From NCBI GenBank assembly GCA_017462125.1, contig JAFTRQ010000050.1, positions 1 to 19,807 of the forward strand: a stretch of 19,807 bases of DNA, given 5' to 3'. Positions 1-7,552 of this stretch are shown here, one piece after another; position 1 is the stretch's first letter; each line of letters begins with the position of its first letter. The DNA is from Clostridia bacterium. GTDB taxonomy: Bacteria; Bacillota_A; Clostridia; Oscillospirales; CAG-272. The notes under the pieces are model-generated. The model was given only the letters and a program-made list of their open reading frames with translations. It was not told the origin of the DNA and searched no databases. The position numbers and the translations under genes are program-made.

Positions 1-38
1 AAAAAAAGAAGAGAGGATTTTTCCTCTCTTCTTTTTTT
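1..38 (-). terminator. Intrinsic terminator of the tRNA operon, probably bidirectional
   Basis: Positions 1-17 and 22-38 are perfect inverted repeats (17 bp, 4-nt loop). The GA-rich stem (core AGAGAGGA) is flanked by a run of A on the left and a run of T on the right, so it has a U-tract in either direction. It lies immediately downstream of tRNA-His on the minus strand, the expected place for the end of this tRNA transcript. Confidence 0.85.
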
Positions 39-42
39 ATGG

Positions 43-117
43 GGTGAGTAATGGGATTCGAACCCACGGCCTTCAGGGCCACAACCTGACGCTCTAACCA
101 ACTGAGCCATACCCACC
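43..117 (-). tRNA. tRNA-His (GTG)
   Basis: Read on the minus strand this folds as a full cloverleaf: acceptor GTGGGTA pairs with TACTCAC, the T loop is TTCGAAT, and the anticodon loop is TTGTGGC, giving anticodon GTG for histidine. A G precedes the acceptor stem and sits opposite a C discriminator, which is the G-1:C73 identity pair of tRNA-His. The CCA end is encoded (positions 40-42). It is the last gene of a three-tRNA operon. Confidence 0.96.
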
Positions 118-123
118 ATATGG

Positions 124-197
<74 letters not shown>

Positions 198-239
198 ATA
201 TGCCCGCAAGCAACCGCTTGACAGACATAAAAGAAATGG

Positions 240-310
240 AGCGAGTGATGGGAATCGAACCCACGCGACCAGCTTGGAAGGCTGGGATTCTACCATTGAA
301 CTACACTCGC
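240..310 (-). tRNA. tRNA-Gly (TCC)
   Basis: Complete cloverleaf on the minus strand: acceptor GCGAGTG with CACTCGC, short D loop typical of tRNA-Gly, anticodon loop CTTCCAA giving TCC (GGA/GGG codons). CCA is encoded at 237-239. It is the first gene of the tRNA operon, with about 50 nt of leader between the predicted transcription start and its 5' end. Confidence 0.96.
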
Positions 311-369
311 AAGTATTCAATTCGCGGCATTTTCGCTTGAATTTATACCCTTGCGTCAACCGCCTATAT

Positions 370-398
370 ATCATACCACAACACGAGGGTTTTGTCAA
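370..398 (-). promoter_or_regulatory. Sigma-A promoter of the tRNA operon
   Basis: On the minus strand there is a perfect -35 TTGACA (393-398), a 17-bp spacer and a -10 TATGAT (370-375), placing the start near 363, just upstream of tRNA-Gly. No other gene lies between. Confidence 0.88.
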
Positions 399-490
399 GT
401 GTTTTTTTGAATTTTTTTGAAATTTTTTCATCAAAAATTTTTCCTCGAAATCCCTTGACGTTTCTTTTGATAAATATTTTTAAAAAGCTC

Positions 491-519
491 TTGTAATTCA
501 AAAACAAATAGTATATAAT
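491..519 (+). promoter_or_regulatory. Promoter of the alpha-galactosidase gene
   Basis: TTGTAA (491-496), 17-bp spacer, perfect TATAAT (514-519). The predicted start is near 526. The box overlaps an in-frame ATG at 518, which therefore cannot be the translation start; the next ATG (551) follows a ribosome binding site. The 400-490 stretch between this and the divergent tRNA promoter is AT-rich and holds no gene that I can see. Confidence 0.75.
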
Positions 520-540
520 GTACAAAAACGAACAACCGAC

Positions 541-545
541 GGAGG
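541..545 (+). promoter_or_regulatory. Ribosome binding site that sets the alpha-galactosidase start
   Basis: GGAGG followed by a 5-nt gap and ATG at 551. It excludes the upstream in-frame ATG at 518, which lies inside the -10 box. Confidence 0.85.
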
Positions 546-550
546 ATCAA

Positions 551-2353
551 ATGGACATCAGCTTCAGATTGTATTTTTCAGACGAGACGGTCTGCGTCCC
601 CATTAACGCTCTGATCGGCAAAGCCGAGGGCAACAAAACGCATTATATAACCGAGGTACACGGCGCGCGCATCGATTGGTGCTTCGAAAAGCTTGACAGC
701 GGCGTCCTGATCACGCTGTCCGCCGAAAGCGACCAACCCTTGAATCTTCTTCGCGCAGACAGCATCGTCTTCTCTGTCAACTCCCACAAAGCCACCGACC
801 GCATACTCTTTTTCGGCAATCAGCTTTGCAGCTGCACCCATCGCTATCCCTGTGAGCTTGCGGATAACACCGAATACTCCGCCGACTGCACCGGCTTATA
901 TGAGGACCTCGCCGCCGAAGGAATCGCCTTGGCGGCGGTTGCCCCCTTCACCAACGTAGTCGGAGCAGGTGTCAGAAAAGCGAACGGTCAGCTTGAATAT
1001 TTCGCCAAGACCGAATACACCGTGGGAATGCAGAGCGAGCACCGCCTGACAGCAGAAAGATTCTTTTTCGCAAACAGCATCACCATCGACAGCCTTTACG
1101 ACCGCTACCGCGCTATGCTCCCGCAGAGCCGATTCTCTATGCCCAAGCTTACGGGCTGGAACACGTGGGATTACTATCTTGACCGCGTAACGCCCGAGGA
1201 TATTTTCGAAAACGTGGAGGCATTATCCAGGATGCCATTCGCAGATCGGCTTGAATACGTCGTGATCGACGACGGATGGCAGAAGGAATGGGGCGAATGG
1301 GTGGAAAACGAAAAATTCTCCTGCGGATTGAGCAAGGTGGCAGACCGCATTAAGGAGCATGGCTTTTTGCCCGGCATCTGGGCTTCTCCTCTTTTGATGA
1401 AGGAATGCTGTGAGAGCTTTGACAAGCGCAAGCATTGGTTTTGCCGCGACGAAAAAGGCGAATTTATCCGCAGCGAGGGGCGCACGTGCGTGATCGATCC
1501 CACCGTACCCGATGCAAGAGAATTCATCCTTGAAATATACCGCCGTCTTTACAGATACGGCTATCGACTCTTCAAGATCGATTACGTCTCTCCCCTTCTG
1601 AAGGTCAAGAGCTTTCAAGACAAAAGCGCAACGCCGTACTCGGTACTGCGTGAGCTGATACGTGACGTCAAGGGCTGTACGGGTGAGGATGCGGTCATTT
1701 TAGGGTGCTCCCTGCCCGTCCAATGCGGTGCCGACATCGCGCCCTCTATGCGCATCGGAGTGGATATCCACAATCATTTCGGCCACGTAAAGTGGATCGC
1801 GGAAATGCTTTCCTGGACTTGGATGTACAACAACAAGGTCACAAGGATCGATCCCGATTTTCTCATCGTTCGCGGTCTCGACACCGCAGACGAGCCCTTG
1901 AAATGGGAGGGCTCACCCAACTATACCGCGCCCAAGCGTATGTGCGATATGAACGACACCGATCTCTTCCGCTCCCGTTGGAGACAGGGAGACCAATTCA
2001 ATGCCGTTGAAGCCGAAACGTGGGCAAATCTGGTTGCCATCAGCGGCGGTAACCTATTCCTTTCCGACAGAATGTCCGTGCTCAACAGGCGCGGCATATC
2101 GATCATCGACAGCGCAATGAATGCCACGCAGGAGGAATGCCGTCCCGTATATCTCCACACGGATACGCGTCTCCCTTCTCTATGGCTTGCGGAAAGCAGA
2201 TTGCTTTTGGTCAATTGGGAGGACGTTCCCGCAACGATAACGGCAGAAAATCTGAGTATGACGCTCACAAGCGACAAAACCTTTATCCACAAAGACAACA
2301 AGCTGACCGTCACGCTCCTGCCACACGAAAGCTTTCTTGCCGTACTGAATTGA
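551..2353 (+). CDS. Alpha-galactosidase-like glycoside hydrolase (GH36/clan GH-D)
   Basis: A 600-residue enzyme predicted to cleave terminal alpha-galactosides (raffinose-type oligosaccharides, melibiose) in the cytoplasm; there is no signal peptide. An N-terminal beta-sandwich-like region (about 1-195) precedes a (beta/alpha)8 barrel containing WNTWD (203-207), VVIDDGWQ with D240/D241, FKIDY with D344 (candidate nucleophile) and RIGVD with D405 (candidate acid/base). These motifs and their order are those of clan GH-D, best matching GH36 by length; the exact subgroup and substrate cannot be set from sequence, and raffinose-synthase-like relatives are an alternative. The start at 551 is chosen by its RBS. 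The gene has its own promoter and terminator and no transport gene beside it, so galactoside uptake must be encoded elsewhere, unless the solute-binding lipoprotein at 10230 contributes. Confidence 0.85.
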   Translation: MDISFRLYFSDETVCVPINALIGKAEGNKTHYITEVHGARIDWCFEKLDSGVLITLSAESDQPLNLLRADSIVFSVNSHKATDRILFFGNQLCSCTHRYPCELADNTEYSADCTGLYEDLAAEGIALAAVAPFTNVVGAGVRKANGQLEYFAKTEYTVGMQSEHRLTAERFFFANSITIDSLYDRYRAMLPQSRFSMPKLTGWNTWDYYLDRVTPEDIFENVEALSRMPFADRLEYVVIDDGWQKEWGEWVENEKFSCGLSKVADRIKEHGFLPGIWASPLLMKECCESFDKRKHWFCRDEKGEFIRSEGRTCVIDPTVPDAREFILEIYRRLYRYGYRLFKIDYVSPLLKVKSFQDKSATPYSVLRELIRDVKGCTGEDAVILGCSLPVQCGADIAPSMRIGVDIHNHFGHVKWIAEMLSWTWMYNNKVTRIDPDFLIVRGLDTADEPLKWEGSPNYTAPKRMCDMNDTDLFRSRWRQGDQFNAVEAETWANLVAISGGNLFLSDRMSVLNRRGISIIDSAMNATQEECRPVYLHTDTRLPSLWLAESRLLLVNWEDVPATITAENLSMTLTSDKTFIHKDNKLTVTLLPHESFLAVLN

Positions 2354-2359
2354 CAAGCG

Positions 2360-2401
2360 AAAAATGCAAAAAGCACGGAAATCCGTGCTTTTTGCATTTT
2401 T
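2360..2401. terminator. Bidirectional intrinsic terminator
   Basis: A perfect 20-bp inverted repeat (2360-2379 with 2382-2401) with a GC core GCACGGA and A/T runs at both ends. It follows the alpha-galactosidase stop by 6 nt and the stop of the convergent CvpA-like gene (2413) by 11 nt, so it can end both transcripts. Confidence 0.9.
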
Positions 2402-2412
2402 ATTTTAACTGA

Positions 2413-5070
2413 TTACTTTACGTCAACCTTAACGTTGATAACCGCCGCGATAGCCTCAAGCTTTCTTTCAAGCTCCGCACCGCCGCCGTTATTCGAATAA
2501 TAATTCTGAAGCGCCTCTGCAACGACCTCTTCCTCAGCGGGGTCGAGATTGGATATGCCGAGAGGATTGTCGCCCAGCGCCTTGTCGTAAACGAGGTCCT
2601 CAACAGTCTTCATAATGCTTGTGGAGCTAACCAGAGTATGGATAAACGCATCGGGAGTCATTTCCACAACACCGACACTTTCCTCTGTAGAGAACATAGA
2701 CTTGCCGTTGGCATTGGCACCGTTCATCGCAAGTGTCAGCACGCTATTGACTGCCTCTGCCTCACGGGCAACGTCCTCTGCGTCGGGGTTGCCTGCCTTA
2801 TACTCTGCAAGATTTCTGAGCAACAGATCCATAGCAAGGGATACGTTATCAGCCTTTTCCTCGGAAGCGCCCTGCTTACTTACCACACCGGAATTCAGCA
2901 GCGTACCGAGAACATCCGCGTTATCTGCATTCATCACGTTGATCAGATTCTCGGATGCCTGCTTCTTCTCTTCCGCGCTCTTATTGGGATCCTTGCTTAC
3001 GTTGATTGCAGTAATGGTGGTAGATACCGCAACGGTAACGTCGGTATAGCCCGTTTCGCTCTTATTTGCAACCTCGCTGAGCTTGGAAGCAATATTAGCC
3101 GCCTGACCGCCCGTAATGCCCAAGGAGGACGTAACCGCATCGTTCTGAAGAACCGCGGTCAGCACACTTTCCGTGGAATTCTCACCGAAGATCTGAGTCT
3201 CCTTCATCTTATCGAGAAGACCGCCCATTTTTTCAAGGATCTCTTCGGGAGCGGCATTGTCAAAGTCGACGTCAACAAGCACGTCGGAAGCCTCCGAGAT
3301 CATATTGCCGATCTTTTCCGCCTCGGCTACAATATCCTCAACCTCCGAAAAGCTTCCCAGTGTATCGATCAGGGCATCAAGCGTAACGATCGAGGATTCC
3401 ATATTGTCTGCGGAGGAAAGTGTTCCCGCGCCGCCAAAATCCACACCGTCAGATCCGCTTGTGTATGCGGCAGAATCGAGATAATCCTCTGCGCTGTAGT
3501 TTTCCAATACTCTGCCATCTACGGTAACGGTTCCATCCTCACCGATCTCAACGGAGGGAGTCGTGCTGTCGGAAAGGAAATCAAAGCTATAGCCGTTTCC
3601 GTTTGCCTGCACCGTTTCCTCAGTCGTAGCGATGGCGTAAACGATAAAGAACTCCTCCACGTCGGATGCGGTTACGCTATCCAAGTCGCCAAGGTCGGCA
3701 AGAACGCTTTCGGTTACGTTCTGAACCGATTCGTCGCTGATGTCAACGCCGTATTCATCCAGCGCTACGCTCAATTCGCTCTGTACAGCGCTCGCTCTCT
3801 CTTCCTCAGACATACCTGCGGTAGAGTCCAGAATGCCTGCGATGTCATTCATCAGCATATCGTACTGCTCGTCTGCACTCTCGGGAATACCGATCGTCGA
3901 CGCGAGAGCGCGGACGCTCAAGGTCATGATCTCATCCGACAAGGGATGCATACGCTCATTCTGATTGATCGCAACCAGCAGATCCGAGATCACGCCGCCG
4001 CCAAGCTTAGTCAGGACGGACTGATAATCTCCGCCCTCCTTCAAAATTCCGCTGTCAATAATGATCGCAAATACGTCGATCATCGTTCCGAGATCTGCGG
4101 CAACGGTATTCTTATCGGTAGTGGACATAACCTCAAGAAGCCCGTCGATAACAGGGTCGACAAGATCTCCCGCGGTGAATTTCGCGATACCGATGAAATC
4201 TTCTCCCGCAAGCCACTTCTGCGATGCCGTAGCAAGCATACCCGCAACGGTATTCTTCAAAAGAGGCGATTTATCCATTTCGGAGATAATGCTCTTCAGC
4301 GCATTGATCTGCGTGTCGTCATAATCTGCCACGTCGCCCTGAAGCGTCTGAAGATCATCGGTCATTCCGATGATCACGGCAAGATCCTCTCTGAGGTAAA
4401 CCTTATCTCCCTCAAACTCTGCGCTTGCGAAAAGATCGTAGAGCATACCGCAGCCCATTACCGTCAAGGTATTGACAACAGGGCCGTTTACGGTATCGGT
4501 TATCGTCTCTGCAACCGCTTCATCACCCGTGAGAGAAGCAAGCTGCTCTTCATCGAGATTGGAGATCGCGCCGATCATACCCACAACGGGAGTCAGCAAG
4601 ATCACCGCAACAAGGACTCCGCAAACAACACCAACACCCATACCGCCAAGACGGTTCAGAACCGCGCCGGGCTTTTTGAAGGGGGGAACGAACTTTATAA
4701 CAATGGCAACAATGATCGCAACCACGATCGACAATACCGCATATACCAATGTAAAGAATATGGGCGCGATCAGCATTGCGCTGTAATAAGACGCTGCCAC
4801 GCCAAGCTCGTTGACGTCAAAAAGGTCCTTGATCTGTCCCTCGGGAAGGACGTTCTGAAGCCATTCCATCAAGGTCACCATAAGTGATGACGTAGGCTTA
4901 CAAACGATAAATGTAATAATTGCGGCAACGATCGCGGAAAATACGATTGCGATCAGCGTACCGACGGTTTTTTTCAAGCCTCTGATCAGCGCCTTGACAA
5001 TATTGATGACCAATATCAAAGCGACGATCGCAAGCAATGCTACGGGAACGTACTGAATGATGGTACTCAT
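2413..5070 (-). CDS. Very large CvpA-like membrane protein, function unknown
   Basis: An 885-residue protein. The first 170 residues hold four predicted membrane helices (about 8-28, 36-57, 99-126, 144-166), with RGLKK after helix 1 and a Gly-rich NRLGGMGVGVV at the start of helix 4; this layout resembles the CvpA (colicin V production) family, whose members are usually only about 160-230 residues. The other roughly 700 residues have no hydrophobic segment, are acidic and rich in Ala, Ser, Asp and Glu, contain very few Cys, and look mostly helical. I do not recognise a domain there. Whether this tail is outside or inside the cell cannot be decided by eye. The start at 5070 is preferred because the earlier in-frame ATG (5127) falls at the predicted transcription start; a GAAAGG lies rather far upstream (16 nt), so the exact start remains somewhat uncertain. 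The gene is monocistronic, with its own promoter and a terminator at 2360-2401. Confidence 0.75.
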   Translation of the reverse strand: MSTIIQYVPVALLAIVALILVINIVKALIRGLKKTVGTLIAIVFSAIVAAIITFIVCKPTSSLMVTLMEWLQNVLPEGQIKDLFDVNELGVAASYYSAMLIAPIFFTLVYAVLSIVVAIIVAIVIKFVPPFKKPGAVLNRLGGMGVGVVCGVLVAVILLTPVVGMIGAISNLDEEQLASLTGDEAVAETITDTVNGPVVNTLTVMGCGMLYDLFASAEFEGDKVYLREDLAVIIGMTDDLQTLQGDVADYDDTQINALKSIISEMDKSPLLKNTVAGMLATASQKWLAGEDFIGIAKFTAGDLVDPVIDGLLEVMSTTDKNTVAADLGTMIDVFAIIIDSGILKEGGDYQSVLTKLGGGVISDLLVAINQNERMHPLSDEIMTLSVRALASTIGIPESADEQYDMLMNDIAGILDSTAGMSEEERASAVQSELSVALDEYGVDISDESVQNVTESVLADLGDLDSVTASDVEEFFIVYAIATTEETVQANGNGYSFDFLSDSTTPSVEIGEDGTVTVDGRVLENYSAEDYLDSAAYTSGSDGVDFGGAGTLSSADNMESSIVTLDALIDTLGSFSEVEDIVAEAEKIGNMISEASDVLVDVDFDNAAPEEILEKMGGLLDKMKETQIFGENSTESVLTAVLQNDAVTSSLGITGGQAANIASKLSEVANKSETGYTDVTVAVSTTITAINVSKDPNKSAEEKKQASENLINVMNADNADVLGTLLNSGVVSKQGASEEKADNVSLAMDLLLRNLAEYKAGNPDAEDVAREAEAVNSVLTLAMNGANANGKSMFSTEESVGVVEMTPDAFIHTLVSSTSIMKTVEDLVYDKALGDNPLGISNLDPAEEEVVAEALQNYYSNNGGGAELERKLEAIAAVINVKVDVK

Positions 5071-5132
5071 AGTAACGTTTAACCAACCTTTCAAATTGAA
5101 AATTTGTATATACCGATATACATCCATTTTCC

Positions 5133-5161
5133 ATTATACACCAATCATCTGCTTTTGTCAA
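5133..5161 (-). promoter_or_regulatory. Perfect-consensus sigma-A promoter of the CvpA-like gene
   Basis: TTGACA (5156-5161), 17-bp spacer, TATAAT (5133-5138) on the minus strand. The start is expected near 5126, giving a leader of about 56 nt. A small palindrome, AGGAT-AA-ATCCT, overlaps the upstream edge of the -35 box and could be an operator, but this is weak. Confidence 0.88.
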
Positions 5162-5218
5162 GGATAAATCCTCCATTTTTTCCAAAGATCTTCCTTTTTT
5201 TATATAAGGTCACCGCAC

Positions 5219-5539
5219 TTATCTGCTTCTGATCACGTATCTTGCAAACGCCGCAAGCTCCGACTCAAAGGCTCGGTTAAGCTCTGTAAAAGCCGAGTAA
5301 TTCCCTGCCGAAAGCTCGATCATTGCCCAAAGATAAAGCAGATACACTCTGACGTACGCATCGGGAACAGACAGCTCGCTGTCCTCTCCCGACAAGGGCA
5401 TATGCTCCTCGGGCGCTTTTTTCATAATTTCACACGCAACCTTGCCCTCAATATCGTTTACCCAACGCATCTTGACACTGTCGCATATATCGTTTGGCTT
5501 TGCCGCGTCGGCAAGCTCAAACAGTTCTCTCACCTTCAT
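5219..5539 (-). CDS. Small protein resembling a phage neck/head-tail connector protein
   Basis: A 106-residue soluble protein. It matches the pattern that I know from tailed-phage connector (neck) proteins of Firmicutes phages: an N-terminal segment MKVRELFELADAAKPND, then MRWVNDIEGKV, a loop ending in VPDAYVRVYLLYLWAMIE, and a final helix with GNYSAFTELNRAFE. No other phage gene (portal, capsid, terminase, tail) is nearby, so this is either a decayed prophage remnant or a host gene derived from one; it may also be a chance resemblance. The start at 5539 is set by AGGAGG (5547-5552) with a 7-nt gap; a longer in-frame reading from a TTG at 5620 runs through a terminator-like hairpin and is unlikely. 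It lies upstream of, and on the same strand as, the CvpA-like gene, which has its own promoter. Confidence 0.62.
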   Translation of the reverse strand: MKVRELFELADAAKPNDICDSVKMRWVNDIEGKVACEIMKKAPEEHMPLSGEDSELSVPDAYVRVYLLYLWAMIELSAGNYSAFTELNRAFESELAAFARYVIRSR

Positions 5540-5565
5540 CAAATCTCCTCCTTTCCTTTCACACC

Positions 5566-5617
5566 GAAAAAAACACGGCAAGCCTTCTTCCCCCCAAGCA
5601 AGAAAGCGTTGCCGTGT
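5566..5617 (-). terminator. Terminator or attenuator hairpin just ahead of the connector-like gene
   Basis: On the minus strand ACACGGCAA (5609-5617) pairs with TTGCCGTGT (5573-5581), with a 27-nt loop, and is followed at once by a run of seven T. The RBS of the small gene begins only 14 nt after the T run. It could end the upstream operon, or it could attenuate transcripts that start at the promoter at 5678-5706. Confidence 0.65.
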
Positions 5618-5655
5618 CAACAGTTTTGCTAAAAAATAGCACGCGGTATTATTTT

Positions 5656-5706
5656 GTCGGACACATCCGACGGATTCATTATATCATAACAGCTCCGATC
5701 TGTCGG
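5656..5706 (-). promoter_or_regulatory. Candidate promoter with a palindrome at the start point
   Basis: An extended -10 TGATATAAT (box 5678-5683) lies 17 bp from CCGACA (5701-5706), which matches the -35 consensus at four of six positions. A perfect palindrome GTCGGA-CACA-TCCGAC (5656-5671) sits at the predicted transcription start, and the GTCGG half-site recurs in the -35 region. This could be an operator or the first hairpin of the leader RNA. The leader to the next start codon would be about 130 nt. Confidence 0.55.
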
Positions 5707-5749
5707 CTCCCGTTACAAAATGTTTACATTTCAGTCAAGGTTCTAATAT

Positions 5750-5773
5750 TTTCGGCAATACCGTTTGCCGAAA
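5750..5773 (-). other. Hairpin just after the phosphofructokinase stop
   Basis: TTTCGGCAA (5765-5773 read on the minus strand) pairs with TTGCCGAAA, a 9-bp stem with a 6-nt loop, starting 6 nt after the stop codon. It lacks a clear T run, so it is a weak terminator at best, or an mRNA 3'-end stabiliser. Confidence 0.45.
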
Positions 5774-5779
5774 TCTCAA

Positions 5780-7021
5780 TCAGAACGAGAAGAATACGGG
5801 CAGACCGTCCTTATACTCAGGATAGCATTCGCCCTTTACGAGAGGAAGAATGTATTTCAAGCACTCGTCCGTCACGTGGTTGCCACGCTCGTTGATATAG
5901 TGCTTGGGTACGTATTTGGTCTTGTTCGCGATCAGATCGATATCCATATGACCGAAAATAGACGAATACTCCTCTCCCGCTTCATTGTCGCGGAGAATGA
6001 CCATCATCTCACGGGTAACTCCCTGCACCGCCGCGCTTACAGCCGCCTGACCGACGCCGAAGGATTCCTCAATATCGCACTTGGAGGCAATATGCGCCGC
6101 GCATCTCTGGGGCAGATTCAGCTCCACGGAGCGCACCTTACAGCCAAGTCTGTCCTTGATGGCAAGCTCAAGAGCCTTACCTGTTCCCGCAAGATACTTG
6201 TGACCGAAGGCATCGGTTGCGCCGCCCTGCGTGGATTCACCCACGTAAGTGCCGTCCGCAAACTGCAAGCCCTCCGAAACCGCAACCACAACGTTGGGCT
6301 TTTTCGCGAGCTCCGCCTGCAGATCCTCGAAGAATTCCTCCATATCAAAGGCTCTTTCGGGCAGATAAACAAGATCGGGAGCGGGCAAGCCGAGAAGTCT
6401 GCCAAGCTCTGCGGAGGCAGTCAGCCATCCCGCGTCACGTCCCATGATCTCAACAACGGTCACAGCCTTGACCGTATAGACCGCCGTGTCTCTCAAGATC
6501 TCCTGCATCGTTACGGAGATATACTTCGCCGCAGAACCGAATCCGGGTGTATGGTCGGTTCCAAGCAGGTCGTTATCGATCGTTTTGGGCACACCGATCA
6601 CTCTCACCTCATATCCGCAATCCGAGGTATACTTTGACAGCTTTGCAACCGTATCCATCGAATCGTTTCCACCGATATAGAAGAAGTATCTGATGTCGTA
6701 TTTTTTGAAGATCCCGATGATGCGCTCAAAGGTCTCCTTGTATGCCGCGTCGCTCTCCTTGGGGAGCTTTTTTCTGCAGGAGCCCAGCGCCGCCGCGGGA
6801 GTACGCTTCAGCTTTTCAAAATCTGCGCGCTCTGTGAAATACTCGTTCAAGAGGATCAGATCATCGGCAAGCAAGCCGTCGATTCCGTTTTTCATTCCAT
6901 AGATCTTGTCAATATGCTCGGATCTCAGCGCGCCGCTGATAACACCCGCCAAGGTGGCGTTGATGGCCGTGGTGGGGCCGCCCGATTGTCCTACGATCGC
7001 ATTTCCGTGTAAGATTTCCAT
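5780..7021 (-). CDS. pfp: 6-phosphofructokinase, probably pyrophosphate-dependent
   Basis: A 413-residue cytosolic enzyme that phosphorylates fructose 6-phosphate at C1, the committed step of glycolysis; with PPi as donor the step is reversible. The N-terminus has the GQSGGPTTAINA loop (11-22). The donor-site motif is GGNDS (117-121); ATP enzymes have GGDGS, and the Asp at the fourth position is the known block to ATP in PPi enzymes. PKTIDND (145-151) has the Lys typical of PPi enzymes where ATP enzymes have Gly. MGRDAGW (193-199) binds the sugar phosphate. The Asn replacing the first Asp of the donor motif is unusual compared with the textbook GGDDS. RBS GGAG (7029-7032) is 7 nt from the ATG. 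It is the last gene of the cysE operon, 57 nt after the exporter subunit. Confidence 0.9.
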   Translation of the reverse strand: MEILHGNAIVGQSGGPTTAINATLAGVISGALRSEHIDKIYGMKNGIDGLLADDLILLNEYFTERADFEKLKRTPAAALGSCRKKLPKESDAAYKETFERIIGIFKKYDIRYFFYIGGNDSMDTVAKLSKYTSDCGYEVRVIGVPKTIDNDLLGTDHTPGFGSAAKYISVTMQEILRDTAVYTVKAVTVVEIMGRDAGWLTASAELGRLLGLPAPDLVYLPERAFDMEEFFEDLQAELAKKPNVVVAVSEGLQFADGTYVGESTQGGATDAFGHKYLAGTGKALELAIKDRLGCKVRSVELNLPQRCAAHIASKCDIEESFGVGQAAVSAAVQGVTREMMVILRDNEAGEEYSSIFGHMDIDLIANKTKYVPKHYINERGNHVTDECLKYILPLVKGECYPEYKDGLPVFFSF

Positions 7022-7053
7022 TTTTTATCTCCGTCTCAGTATTTTTGTATTCA

Positions 7054-7070
7054 TTCGGGAAGCTCCCGAA
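7054..7070 (-). other. Intercistronic hairpin before the phosphofructokinase gene
   Basis: TTCGGGA-AGC-TCCCGAA, a perfect 7-bp stem with a 3-nt loop, lies between the exporter gene and the phosphofructokinase gene. No T run follows, so it is more likely an mRNA processing or stability element than a full terminator. I see no convincing separate promoter for the downstream gene. Confidence 0.5.
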
Positions 7071-7078
7071 CAGGTTCG

Positions 7079-7552
7079 TCAATTTTTCGCTTTTCTTTCG
7101 CGCAGCTCGGCGATCTTCGCGTTCAACGGTCTTGATACCGCCGTAACCGCAACGATACCGATGGCAATACCTGCCGCTCCCAGCAACGCCTCCTTGCCGT
7201 ATACGGAAAACATTTCCATATCAGAGCTGACAGCGCCAAGCATCGTATAGTAGAGCTTTCCGCCCGGCACCAAGGGTACGATTCCCGGAATGATCATTAC
7301 CGTAGCGGGAACCTTCAGCCAATGCGCCATCACGTCGGAATACGCCGCAGTCAGCGCCGACGCGATCATAGATGCCACCAGAAGGCTTCCTCCAAGCATG
7401 ATCGTGATCTCATAGCTTCCGCAACAGATCAGAGAGGATAGCAGCGCCCACAGCAAAACGCGGCGCTCAATTCCAAACATCATAACAATACCCATCGTTG
7501 CCACCGTAGAGGAAGCAAGGACGACAGCAAGTCTGATCAATTCTTCGCTCAT
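7079..7552 (-). CDS. ThrE/YjjB-type exporter, small subunit
   Basis: A 157-residue integral membrane protein with about four or five hydrophobic helices. The signature VPATVMIIPGIVPLVPGG (about 81-98) is that of the C-terminal half of ThrE-family threonine/serine exporters, which in many bacteria is split into two proteins (YjjP plus YjjB). It should pair with the product of the preceding gene in the cell membrane. The start at 7552 follows GGAGG (7559-7563) by 6 nt and overlaps the upstream stop in an ATGA arrangement, which implies translational coupling. A longer reading from 7594 is rejected. Substrate is inferred from the family: threonine/serine in Corynebacterium ThrE, succinate in E. 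coli YjjPB. Confidence 0.88.
   Translation of the reverse strand: MSEELIRLAVVLASSTVATMGIVMMFGIERRVLLWALLSSLICCGSYEITIMLGGSLLVASMIASALTAAYSDVMAHWLKVPATVMIIPGIVPLVPGGKLYYTMLGAVSSDMEMFSVYGKEALLGAAGIAIGIVAVTAVSRPLNAKIAELRERKAKN

Noticed and set aside
518..550. Earlier in-frame ATG for the alpha-galactosidase
   Set aside because: It overlaps the -10 box of the promoter and lies upstream of the expected transcript start; GGAGG at 541-545 fits the ATG at 551.
2638..4887. A 749-codon open frame on the plus strand opposite the CvpA-like gene
   Set aside because: Its translation is rich in His, Cys and Arg with no recognisable domain, RBS or promoter; it mirrors the codon pattern of the real gene.
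5071..5127. Earlier in-frame ATG of the CvpA-like gene
   Set aside because: It falls at the predicted transcription start, leaving no room for a ribosome binding site; the ATG at 5070 starts a typical membrane protein.
5540..5620. 27-codon N-terminal extension of the connector-like protein from a TTG
   Set aside because: It would translate through a strong hairpin and T run; the AGGAGG at 5547-5552 serves the ATG at 5539.
5219..5706. A prophage or integrated element
   Set aside because: Only one phage-like gene is seen, without integrase, attachment repeats, portal, capsid or tail genes.
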